NCBI GenBank assembly: GCA_003248315.1
Contig: QKWM01000004.1
Span: 1,054,001 to 1,118,000 of the forward strand
Source of the DNA: Streptomyces sp. SW4
GTDB taxonomy: Bacteria > Actinomycetota > Actinomycetes > Streptomycetales > Streptomycetaceae
DNA length: 64,000 nucleotides
Reading direction: 5' to 3'
Shown here piece by piece: positions 8,530-18,453 of the stretch. Position 1 is the first letter of the stretch; each line of letters opens with the position of its first letter. The notes under the pieces are model-generated. The model was not told the DNA's origin and did not search any database. It saw nothing but the letters and a program-made list of their open reading frames with translations. Both the position numbers and the translations under genes were made by a program.

Positions 8530-8682
8530 GGTGCTTCCAACTCCCCGGTGCAGCGGTTGTTTCGGCGGGCGGTTCAGCGGGTCGTACGGAGGGCGGCGAA
8601 CGGGTCGGGGAGGGCACGGCGGTGCCGGGCGGCCCTTCCAGTGTGCCCCGCGCGGGAGGCCGGTCCGGACCGTGCGGGGCGC

Positions 8683-10093
8683 TCAGGGCGCATGGCGCCA
8701 GTGCTCGGCCAGGTCGCCCCACAGGTACGCGGAGGCCTCGACGCCCTTGAGGAGCAGATCGATCTCGACCTTCTCGTTCGGGGCGTGCCACCCGTCGGAG
8801 GGCACCGAGATGCCCAGGAAGAGCACCGGTGCGCCGAGGACCTCCTGGAGGTCGGCGGCCGGCCCCGAACCGCCCTCGCGGGTGAAGCGGACGGGTTTGC
8901 CGAAGGCCCGGCCCATGGCGCGGACCACGGACTGCAGTGCCGGGTGGTCGAGCGGTGTCAGGCACGGCCGGGTGGCGGCGCCGAAGGTGATCTCGCAGCG
9001 GACGCCGTCGGGCACCCGCTCGGCGGCCCACTCGCGGACGGCCTTCTCGACCCGGTCCGGGTCCTGGCCCGCGACCAGCCGGAAGGAGAGCTTCACCATC
9101 GCCGAGGACGGGATGATCGTCTTGCTGCCGGGCCCTGGTACCCGCCCGCGATGCCGTTGACCTCGGCGGTGGGGCGCGCCCAGACGCGCTCCAGCGTCGT
9201 GTAGCCGGCCTCGCCCGGACGGCGTGGGACTTCGCGGTGCGCAGCCACTGGCGCTCGTCGAAGGGCAGCTCGGCGAAGAGCGCGCGCTCCTCGTCGGTCA
9301 GCTCGATCACGCCGTCGTAGAAGCCGGGTATCGCCACGCGCCCGTGCTCGTCGTGCAGGGCGGCAACCAGGCGGGCGGCGGCGGTGGCCGGGTTGGGCAC
9401 GGCGCCGCCGAAGGAGCCGGAGTGGATGTCCTGGTCGGGGCCGTACAGCCGGATCTCGCACTCGGCGAGGCCGCGCATGCCGGTGCAGACGGTCGGGGTG
9501 TCCTCGGACCACATGCCCGTGTCGGAGACGATCACCGCGTCGGCGGCGAGCCGCTCGGCGTGCTGCTCCACGAGCGTCCGGAAGTGCGGCGAGCCGGACT
9601 CCTCCTCGCCCTCGACGAGCAGCTTCAGGGTGACCGCCGGGGCGGTGCGGCCGGTGGCGGCGAGGTGGGCGCGCACGCCCAGTGCGTGGAAGAACACCTG
9701 GCCCTTGTCGTCGGCCGCCCCGCGCGCGTAGAGGCGGCCGTCGCGGACGACGGGTTCGAAGGGCTCGCTGTGCCAGCCGTCCTCGCGGGCGGCGGGCTGC
9801 ACGTCGTGGTGCCCGTAGACGAGGACCGTGGGCGCGCCCGGGTCGGCGGCGGGCCACTCGGCGTAGACGGCCGGGGCGCCCGGCGTCTCCCAGACCTCGG
9901 CGACCGGGAAGCCGGTGGCGGAGAGCCTGGCGGCGAGCCACTCGGCGCTGCGGCGCACGTCGGACGCGTGGTCGGGCTGGGCCGACACGGACGGGATGCG
10001 CAGCCATTCGGCCAGATCGTCCAAAAAGGCGGCGCGGTGCTGCGCGACGTACGTGCGGACGGCGCTGACGGCACTGTCAACGGGCTTGCTCAT
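8683..10093 (-). CDS. M20-family dipeptidase, two frameshifts
   Basis: This is a zinc metallopeptidase of the M20 family (carnosinase/DapE-like), about 470 residues. The metal-binding motifs are visible in order: YGHHDVQP near residue 85, [10 protein letters not shown] near 120 and EGEEESGS near 160. The dimerisation lid region follows with [13 protein letters not shown]. The C-terminal catalytic part contains [11 protein letters not shown]. The ATG at 10093 is 11 bases after the adnB stop, so it is probably co-transcribed with adnB and nudC. The frame shifts near 9215 and 9138, both in the middle of the catalytic domain. Its substrate is not evident. Confidence 0.88.
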
Positions 10094-10103
10094 GGTCACG
10101 AGC

Positions 10104-13100
10104 CTATCGGGCCGCACCGACACCCCGGTCGTGCGGTTCGTCACCGTACGGTCCGTCCCGCAGCAGCCGCTCCAGCGCGGCGCGGCCGGGGAGGTCCGGC
10201 GGTCTGACCACCTCGCCGCTGCGCACGTAGAGGAACGCGGCCGTCACCGACTCCGGCGGTACGCCCTGCTGCTCGGCCCAGGCCAGCCGGTACACGGCGA
10301 GCTGGAGGGGGTCGGCGGTGGGCGCCCGGTGCGTCTTCCAGTCCACGATCTCGTACGTCGCCGCGTCGCCGTCGCCCTCCTTGTACACGGCGTCGATACG
10401 GCCCCGTACGACGCGGCCGGCGATGGAGAGCTGGAAGGGTGCCTCGACGCGGTAGGGCGTGCGGTGGGCGTACTCGGTGCGCTCGAAGGCCTCCTTCAGC
10501 GCCTCGAGGTCGCGCTCGTCGGCGATCTCGGCCTCGCCTCCGGGCAGCTCGTCGGGTTCCAGCATGGGCAGGGTCAGCGCCTCGAAGCGGGTCTCGACCC
10601 AGGCGTGGAACCGGGTGCCGCGGCGGGCGGCGGGCCGCGGCGGACGCGGCATGGGGCGGGCCAGCTCCTGGGCGAGGCCGTCGGGGTCGGCGGCCAGCTG
10701 GAGCAGCTGGGAGGCGGTCAGGGACATGGGCAGCGGCACCTCGGTGACGGCCTCGCGGGCGCGCAGCAGCTCTCCGGTGAGGGCGTCCAGGTCGCGGTCC
10801 CAGGAGGCGACGGTGCGGGCCTCCTCCGGGGTGAGGGGCTGGTCCGGGGCGAAGATCTCGTCCGGGGGAGGGCAGCGTTCCCGTCCGGCTGGGGAGGGTC
10901 GGCGGGGTCCGGGGGGCCTGAGGGCTGCTCGGGGGATGCCGCCTGGTGCGGGACCGTCGGGTGGGCGGGGGGCCGCGCGGCGGGAGGTTCCTCGGGGTGC
11001 GGGTCGTCGCCGGGGAACGGATCCTCGCCGGTGAACGGGTCCTCGGGGAACGGGTCCTCGGGGCACGGGCGTCGTCGGCGAACGGGGCCTCGTCGGCGAA
11101 GGGGTCCTCTTCCCGTGGGTCGGCGGGTCGCCGAAGGAGGGGTCGTCGTCCTCCGGGGTCGGTGGCCAGTCCGGGTCCTCGTAGGCGTCCGGGTCCGGTA
11201 CGGCGGCGGGGCCGCTGTCCTCCTGGGAGGCGAGGGCCTCCAGGTGGGCGAGGACCGTGGCGGCGGCGGCGCGGCGGCGGGCGAGGGCGTCCTCGTCCAG
11301 CGGCAGCGGCCAGGCGTGGTCGGCGGTCGCGTCGCCGAGGGCCGGGTTCTCCTCGCCCTCGGCGGGTTCCTCCGCCCAGACCTCGATCTCGCCGTGGCCG
11401 GCGGCGCAGTGGTCGTGCAGTGCCTGAAGGAAGTCGGACGGCCCGCGCGGCTTCTTCTGGGTGGGGCCCCACCAGTGGCCGGAGCCGAGGAGCAGGGAGC
11501 GGGGCGGGTGAAGGTGACGTAGCCCAGGCGCAGCTCCTCGGTGTGCTGGTGGTCCTTCATGGCCTCGTGGAAGGCCTTCAGGCCCCGGGAGTCCCAGGAT
11601 TCGACGTCGGGGAGGGTGGCGGCGTCGCCGCGCAGCTCGTGGGCAGGACCTTGCCCTGGGCGGTCCACTTCTCGCGCCCCTGGGCGCTGGGGAAGGTGCC
11701 GGTGACCAGGCCTGGGACGGCGACGACATCCCACTCCAGCCCCTTGGACTTGTGCGCGGTGAGCACCTTGACGGTGTTCTCGCCGCCGGGGAGGGCGTTG
11801 TCGAGGCCCTTCTCGTACTGGGCGGCGGTGCGCAGGAAGCCGAGGAAGGCGAGCAGGGTCGCCTCGCCGTCGCTCGCGGCGAAGGAGGCGGCGACGTCGA
11901 GGAAGTTCGACAGGGTCTCGCGGCGGCGGGCGGCCAGGGCGTGCGGGGACGCCGACAGCTCGACCTCCAGGCCGGTGACGGCGAGGACGCGGTGCAGGAC
12001 GTCCATCAGCGGGTCGGACAGGGAGCGGCGCAGATCGCGCAGCTCGGTGGCCAGGCGGGCGAAGCGCACGCGCGCGTCCGGGGAGAAGGGCAGCCCGTGG
12101 TCGTCCCCGGTGCCGTCGAGAGGCGTCTCCAGGAACGTGTCGAGGGCGTCCGCGAGCGATATCACCTCGGAGGGGTCCACGCCCTCGACGGCCGCGGCGA
12201 GGCGGCGGTCGGGTCGTCGTCGCCGTCCACGCGCGCGTGGGCGACGAGGAGCCGGGCGCGGCGGCCCAGCAGGGCGAGGTCGCGCGGCCCGATGCGCCAG
12301 CGCGGCCCGGTGAGCAGCCGCACCAAGGCGGCGTTGGCTCCGGGTCCTGGAGCACTTCGCAGACGGCCACCAGGTCGGCGACCTCGGGCAGGTGCAGCAG
12401 GCCGGACAGGCCGACGACCTCCACCGGCACGTCGCGGGCGACCAGGGCGCCCTGGATCTGCGCGAAGTCGGTCGCCGTGCGGCACAGGACGGCGATCTCC
12501 CCGGGTGCCGTACCGGTGCGGACCAGGTGGGCGACGGAGTCGGCGACCCAGTCGATCTCCTCGGCGTGGGTGCGCAGCAGGGCGCAGCGGACCGTGCCGT
12601 CGCGCTCGGCGCCGGGGGCCGGACGCAGGGCCTCCACGCCCGCGTGCATGGCGCGCAGCGGTGCGGCGAGACCGTTGGCGAGGTCGAGGAGGCGGCCGCC
12701 GCTGCGGCGGTTCTCGCTGAGCGCCTGCCGGGTGGCGGGCGGCCGTCGGCGTGCGGGAAGTGCTCGGGAAGTCGTCGAGGTTGGCGACGGAGGCGCCGCG
12801 CCAGCCGTAGATCGCCTGGCAGGGGTCGCCGACGGCGGTCACGGGGTGGCCGGTGCCGCCGCCGAACAGCCCGGCGAGCAGGACGCGCTGGGCGACCGAG
12901 GTGTCCTGGTACTCGTCGAGGAGGACCACGCGGAACTCGTCGCGCAGCACGCGCCCCACCTCGGGGAGGGCGGCGAGCCGGGCGGACAGGGCGATCTGGT
13001 CGCCGAAGTCGAGCAGGTCGCGCTCGCGTTTGGCGGCGCGGTAGCGCATGACCAGCTCGGCGAGTTCCCGGCGGGCGGCGGCGGCCTCGGGCACCTTGCG

Positions 13101-13723
13101 CAGGTCGGCGTTGCTGAGCTTGGCGCCGTCGAGGGTGCGCAGCAGGCCCGCGTCCCAGGCGCGCAGGTCCTCGGGGCGTACGAGGTGCTCGGCGAGCTCC
13201 GCGTCGAGGGTGAGCAGGTCGCTGACCAGGTCGGGGAAGGAGCGGGTCAGGGCCGGGTAGGGGCCGGGGCCTCGCGCAGCACCCGCGCGGCGAGCTGGTA
13301 GCGGGTGGCGTCGGCGAGCAGGCGGGAGCTGGGCTCCAGGCCGATGCGCAGGCCGTGGTCGGTCAGCAGGCGGCCGGCGAAGGCGTGGTACGTGGAGATC
13401 ACCGGCTCGCCCGGCGGATTGTCCGGGTCGATGACGTCCGGGTCGGTGACGCCGGCCCGGACCAGTGCCGTGCGGACGCGCTCGGCGAGCTCTCCGGCGG
13501 CCTTGTTGGTGAAGGTCAGGCCGAGGACCTGTTCGGGCGCCACCTGGCCGGTGCCGACCAGCCACACCACGCGCGCCGCCATCACCGTGGTCTTGCCGGA
13601 ACCGGCTCCGGCCACGATCACCTGCGGAGCGGGCGGCGCGATGATGCAGGCCGTCTGCTCCGGGGTGAACGGAATCCCGAGGAGCTCCTTGAGCTGCTCG
13701 GGATCGGTGATACGAGCGGGCAC
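10104..13723 (-). CDS. adnB: Helicase-nuclease subunit AdnB, ten single-base breaks
   Basis: AdnB pairs with AdnA to resect double-strand breaks in actinobacteria. The repaired product is about 1209 residues. The UvrD-type motor has Walker A GAGSGKT near residue 40, DEYQDTSVAQ and GDPCQAIYGWRG. The C-terminal RecB-like nuclease has RGRIDAVYKEG and the active-site VDWKT. A Pro/Asp/Phe-rich linker (10870-11140) separates motor and nuclease. The GTG start at 13723 is inferred from the conserved N-terminus. Frame breaks lie near 13268, 12775, 12745, 12345, 12205, 11640, 11505, 11127, 11072 and 10868. Each is repaired by adding one base, which restores the normal length, so the gene is probably intact in the organism. 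Confidence 0.88.
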
Positions 13724-13799
13724 GTCAGAGAGGCTAGCCGCGAGCACTGACAGCGGATGCCGGACCGGCTTCCCGGAACGGAAGACGCGCAGGTCGGCG

Positions 13800-13898
13800 G
13801 GGTGGTGCGATCGGTCACGCCGGGAGCTCGGGAGGCTCGCGGGCCGCGGGCGGGTGGTGCGATCGGTCACGCCGGGAGCTCGGGAGGCTCGCGGGCCG
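13800..13898. repeat. 52-base direct repeat between adnA and adnB
   Basis: A segment of about 47 bases (GGGTGGTGCGATCGGTCACG onward) occurs at 13800 and again at 13852 with no change over its length. It fills most of the 214-base gap between the adnA stop and adnB start. In mycobacteria these two genes abut, so this spacer is an addition. Confidence 0.9.
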
Positions 13899-13937
13899 GG
13901 GGCGGGGGCTGTGCGGGGCCGGAACACCGGTCCGGTC

Positions 13938-16900
13938 TCACTCGACCACGTGCCGCCCCTCCGGGCGCGCACTGCACGACGCCCGGAAGGCGCAGTGCGT
14001 GCAGTGCTGCCCGGTGGTCGGGGAGAACCGCTCGTCGAGGACCTTGCCGGCCGCCGTCGCCAGCAGATCGCCGATCCACTCCCCCGCCGCCCCCTCCAGG
14101 GCGTCCTGCGCCTGGACCTTGGGCAGCGTCTCCCCGCCGTCCCGCTTGGCCGCTCCCTGCCTGAGCTGGACCAGTTCGGCACCGCCCGGCTCCGGGCGAA
14201 CCCCGTCGAAGGCGTCGTCGACGGCCCCTTCGCGGACCGCGAGCTGGTAGACCGCGAGCTGCGGATGCCGCTCGACCTCCTTGGCGCTGGGCGCCTGTTT
14301 GCCGGTCTTGAAGTCGACGACGTAGGCGCGTCCCTCGCCGTCGGCCTCGACGCGGTCCATCTGGCCGCGGATGCGCACCTCGTAGTCGCCCGCTTCCAGC
14401 GTCACGTCGAAGTCGTGCTCACTGGCCACCGGCGTCCGCCCGGTGCGGTCCATGACGTGCCACTTCAGGAAGCGTTCGAGCGCCACGCGCGCGTTGGCCT
14501 TCTCCTGTTCCGACTTCCACGGCGCGTCGAAGGCGAGGGCGTTCCACACGGACTCCAGGCGTTCCATGAGGACGTCGAGGTCGGCGGGGGTGCGCCCGGA
14601 GGCGACCTCGTCGGCGAGGACGTGCACCACGTTGCCGAAGCCCTGGGCGGCGGTGGCGGGCGCGTCGGCCTTCACCTCGCGGCCGAGGAACCACTGCAGG
14701 GCGCAGGTGTTGGCCAGCTGCTCCAGCGCGCTGCCGGAGAGCACGACGGGCTGGTCGCGGTCGCGCAGCGGCACCTTGGACTCGGTCGGCTCGAACATGC
14801 CCCACCAGCGGTAGGGGTGGGCGGACGGCACCAGGGGCGGCCGTCGTCGTCGGTGAGCGCGGCGAGGCGGGCCAGGCGGCGCGCGGCGGCCTCCCGCAGG
14901 GCGTCGGAGGCGCGCGGGTCGACGGTCGTGGCCCGCAGCTCGGCGACGAGCGCGGCCACGGACAGGGGGCGGCGCGGGCGGCCGGTGACGTCCTTCGGTT
15001 CGACACCGAGTTCGGTCAGGAAGCGGGAGGGCTGGTCGCCGTCGTCGGCCGGTGCCTTGACGGCCGTCACGACGAGGCGTTCACGCGCGCGCGTGGCGGC
15101 CACGTAGAACAGCCGGCGTTCCTCGGCGAGCAGCGCGCCGGGCGTGAGGGGTTCGGCGAGTCCGTCGCGGCCTATCCGGTCGGCCTCCAGCAGGGAGCCG
15201 CGGCGGCGCAGGTCCGGCCACAGCCCTTCCTGGACGCCGGCGACGATCACCAGACGCCACTCCAGGCCCTTGGCGCGGTGCGCGGTCATCAGGCGGACGG
15301 CGTCGGGGCGTACGGCGCGCCGGGCGAGGGTGTCGGCGGCGATGTCCTCGGCCTCGATCTCCTCGAGGAAGTTCAGGGCGCCCCGGCCGCCGGTGCGTTC
15401 CTCCGCGCGCGCGGCGGTCGCGAACAGCGCGCACACGGCGTCGAGGTCGCGGTCGGCGTTCCGCCCCGCGGCACCGCCGCGCCGGGCGGCCCGTTCCAGC
15501 CGGGCGGGCCACGGCGTGCCCTCCCACAGGTCCCACAGCGCCTCCTCGGCCGTACCGCCGCCGGCGAGACGCTCGCGTGCCTTGCGGAGCAGCGCGCCGA
15601 GCCGCTGGGCGCCGCGGGCGTAGCCGGGGTCGTGCACGGCCAGCCGCTCCGGCTCGGCCAGCGCGCGGGCGAGCAGTTCGTCCGAGGGGGCGGCAACGGG
15701 TTGCCGGCGGCCCGCTCCTCCTCGCGCAGCGCACGGCCGAGGCGGCGCAGGTCGGCGGCGTCCATGCCGGCGAGGGGCGAGGTGAGCAGGGTGAGCGCAG
15801 TCTCGGTGTCGAGCCAGCAGGGCTCGCCACCCGGCGGGGAGTCCACCGCGGCGCCGTCCGCGACGGCGTCCGCGGCACCGTCCGCGCCGGCATCCTCGTC
15901 ACCGCCCTCACCGGCGTCCCCGTCACCGCCCTCACCGGCGACCCCGTCACCGCCCTCACCGGCGACCCCGTCGCCGCCCTCGCCGCCCTCGCCGGCGTCC
16001 CCGGAGACTTCCGCGGATCCCTCCGCAGAAACCCCGGCAGCTCCCCTGCGGCGGCCCCCGAGGATTCCCCGCGGAGGCCACCTCAGAGACACCCGCAGCT
16101 TCCCCCGCAGCCTCCGCAGAGACACCCGCAGCCTCCCCCGCAGCCTCCGCAGAGACACCCGCAGCCTCCGCAGAGGCCCCCGCCGAAGCGCCCTCCCCGG
16201 AAACACCTCCCCCGGCTCCGCCGCCTCCGCCGTGGCCACCGCGCGCAGTGCCGTCAGCAGCGGGGCCACCGCCGGCTCGTGGCGCAGGGGCAGGTCGTCG
16301 CCGTCGATGTCGAGGGGGACACCGGCGGCGGTGAGGGCGCGCCGGACCGCGGGGATGGTGCGGGAGCCCGCCCGCACCAGGACGGCCATGTCGCTCCACG
16401 GAACGCCGTCCTCCAGATGGGCCCGGCGCAGGATGTCGGCGATGTTGTCCAGCTCCGTGCCGGGCGTCGGGTATGTGTACACCTCGACGTGCCCGCCGTC
16501 GCGGACCGGGGTGAGCTCACGGTGCGCGCGGGCCTGGTCGGCGGGGAGCCGGGTCAGCGGCATCCGCCGGGTGAGCAGGCGGGTGGCCGCCAGCAGGCCG
16601 GCGCCGGAGCGGCGGGAGGTCCGCAGCACCTCGACGGGGGCCGGGCTGCCGTCCGCGCGCGGGAAGGCGTGCGGGAAGTCCAGGATGCCGTTCACGTCGG
16701 CGCCCCGGAACGCGTAGATCGACTGGTCGGGGTCGCCGAAGGCGACGAGGGTCCGGCCGTCTCCGGCCAGGGCGTGCAGCAGCCGCACCTGGGCCGGGTC
16801 GGTGTCCTGGTACTCGTCGACGTACACGGCGTCGTACTGCGCGGCGAGCCGGGCGGCGACCTCGGGCCGGCGGGCGAGGAGCACCGCGCGGTGGACCAGT

Positions 16901-17616
16901 TCCGCGTAGTCGAGGACGCCCTGGAGGTCGAGCACGTCGAGGTACTCGGCGAGGAACGCGGCGGCGGCCTGCCAGTCGGGGCGGCCGATGCGGCGGGCGA
17001 AGGCCTCCAGCGCCTCCGGGCCGAGGCCCAGTTCGCGGCTGCGGGCGAGCACCGCGCGGACCTCGTCGGCGAAGCCGCGGGTGGTCAGGCAGGCGCGCAG
17101 TTCGTCGGGCCAGCGCACGTGGGCGAGGCCGAGCCGCTCCAGGTCCGCCTGGCCCGCGAGCAGCTCGCGCACGGTCACGTCCTGCTCGGGACCGGACAGC
17201 AGCCGAAGGGGCTCCACGAAGAGGTCGGCGTCCTGGTGGGCGCGGACCAGGGCGTAGCCGAACGAATGGAACGTGGTCGCCCGCGGGGCGCGGGAGGCAC
17301 CCATGCGCAGCGCCATGCGGTCGCGCAGCTCGACGGCCGCCTTGCGGCTGAAGGTGAGCACCAGGATCCGGGCGGGATCGCCGCCGCGGGCGATCCGGGC
17401 GGCCACGGACTCGACCAGGGTGGTGGTCTTGCCGGTGCCCGGACCTGCGAGAACGAGCAGCGGGCCGGTGCGGTGGTCAACCACGGCGCGCTGGGCTGCG
17501 TCCAGACGAGGGGGATCCACTCGCGTGGGCGGGGTACGGACCAGACGGTAGGCGCCACGGGCCCCCGGTCGCACCTGGGGGTGCGACGGGCGCCTGGTGG
17601 AGGAAGAGGAGCTCAC
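13938..17616 (-). CDS. adnA: Helicase-nuclease subunit AdnA, two frameshifts
   Basis: AdnA is the partner of AdnB. About 1226 residues are encoded. Walker A GPGTGKTT is near residue 50, with DEYQDTDPAQ, GDPDQSIYAFRG and FYVAATRARERL in the motor. The C-terminal nuclease has GQMDRVEADG and VDFKTGK. Four cysteines, one at LANTC and three in the tail QHCTHCAFRASC, look like the iron-sulfur staple of AddB/AdnA-type nucleases. An inserted stretch at 15877-16174 codes for basic and acidic tandem repeats. The GTG start at 17616 is followed by a Ser run. Frames break near 15690 and 14838. An adnAB locus has been reported as essential in Streptomyces, which argues that the breaks are not real. Confidence 0.9.
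15877..15996. repeat. 24-base tandem repeat inside adnA
   Basis: The unit ACCGCCCTCACCGGCGACCC plus CGTC repeats at 15901, 15925 and 15949, with degenerate copies on either side. On the coding strand it encodes an eight-residue acidic repeat, GEGGDGVA. Confidence 0.85.
16085..16174. repeat. 33-base tandem repeat inside adnA
   Basis: The unit begins AGAGACACCCGCAG and repeats at 16085, 16118 and partly at 16151. In the open adnA frame it encodes an 11-residue Leu/Arg-rich repeat (RVSLRRLRG). In the neighbouring frame it would encode Ala/Glu-rich residues (AEAAGVS). Which frame is used depends on the accuracy of nearby homopolymers. Confidence 0.85.
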
Positions 17617-17880
17617 GTGGTTCGCCGGTCCTGGTGGGTGTGCTGGTGGGACGACCGCCGTGCGTGGTGGGCGGTGGCCGCGGGGTGAGGGGACACGTGC
17701 GGCCGACGCTACGCCGACGGAACGGGGGAAGCAGGCCTTCCGCTTCTTCCCTCCCGACGCGCGTGCCACCTGCGTCCCTCGCCTCACGAACGTACGTCAT
17801 GCCACGGACGTGCCCGTTCTGTCCCGCTTCCCTCGAACGGATCACGGGCCACACGGCGCAGCGTCCGATACCGGAAGCTG

Positions 17881-18267
17881 TCAGATGTGACCCTGTGCGT
17901 GTGCGCCGCCGTCCCACCGGGCCCGTCTCATGTCGAGCCGCGGCAGGTGGCCCTCCGCGGCGCGGCCGGCGTCCTTCAGCGGCGTGCCCTCCGCGCGGTA
18001 CCGCTGGAGGGCCTCCAGCTCCTGGCCGGGCAGCAGTCGGCCGTCCGCCCGGACGACGCGCCACCACGGGACGCCGCCGCCGTAGAGGGACATCACCCGG
18101 CCGACCTGCCGGGGTCCGCCCTCCCCGAGCCACTCGGCGACGTCCCCGTAGGTCATGACGCGGCCCGGCGGGATCTCCTCGGTGACGTCCAGGACCCGCT
18201 CGGCGTACTCGGGCAGCGCGTCACCGGGCTGCGGAGGGGCGGCGTCCGGAAGGCTCTCCTCGCTCAT
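17881..18267 (-). CDS. Alkyltransferase-like protein (ATL, MGMT family)
   Basis: The 128-residue protein is an alkyltransferase-like member of the O6-alkylguanine methyltransferase family. ATLs bind alkylated guanine and pass it to nucleotide-excision repair. The helix-turn-helix part PGRVMTYGDVAEWLG precedes the active-site segment. There the usual PCHR is replaced by PWWRVV, so the acceptor cysteine is a tryptophan and the protein cannot accept alkyl groups. ATG 18267 is used; ATG 18276, three codons upstream, is equally possible. It lies upstream of adnA on the same strand, among other repair genes. Confidence 0.88.
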   Translation of the reverse strand: MSEESLPDAAPPQPGDALPEYAERVLDVTEEIPPGRVMTYGDVAEWLGEGGPRQVGRVMSLYGGGVPWWRVVRADGRLLPGQELEALQRYRAEGTPLKDAGRAAEGHLPRLDMRRARWDGGAHAQGHI

Positions 18268-18453
18268 CCGTCCCATCCTGCCCCACTCCACCGACAGTGC
18301 GACGCGCTCGCGCCCCTGCGCATACCTCGCCCCCGCGCCGGGCTTCGGGCAGACTGTGCGACCCCGCATATGCACCCTGATGCCCCGTGTGTCGGTGCGG
18401 CATGCCACCATCGTGCGGGCGGTGACCAAGTGATACGAGAGCAAGAAGAGACG

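Noticed and set aside
10104..13723. AdnB as a true pseudogene or as a case of programmed frameshifting
   Set aside because: Ten breaks all in the same direction, in a gene reported as essential in the genus, and the same pattern in twenty other genes point to missing bases in the sequence.
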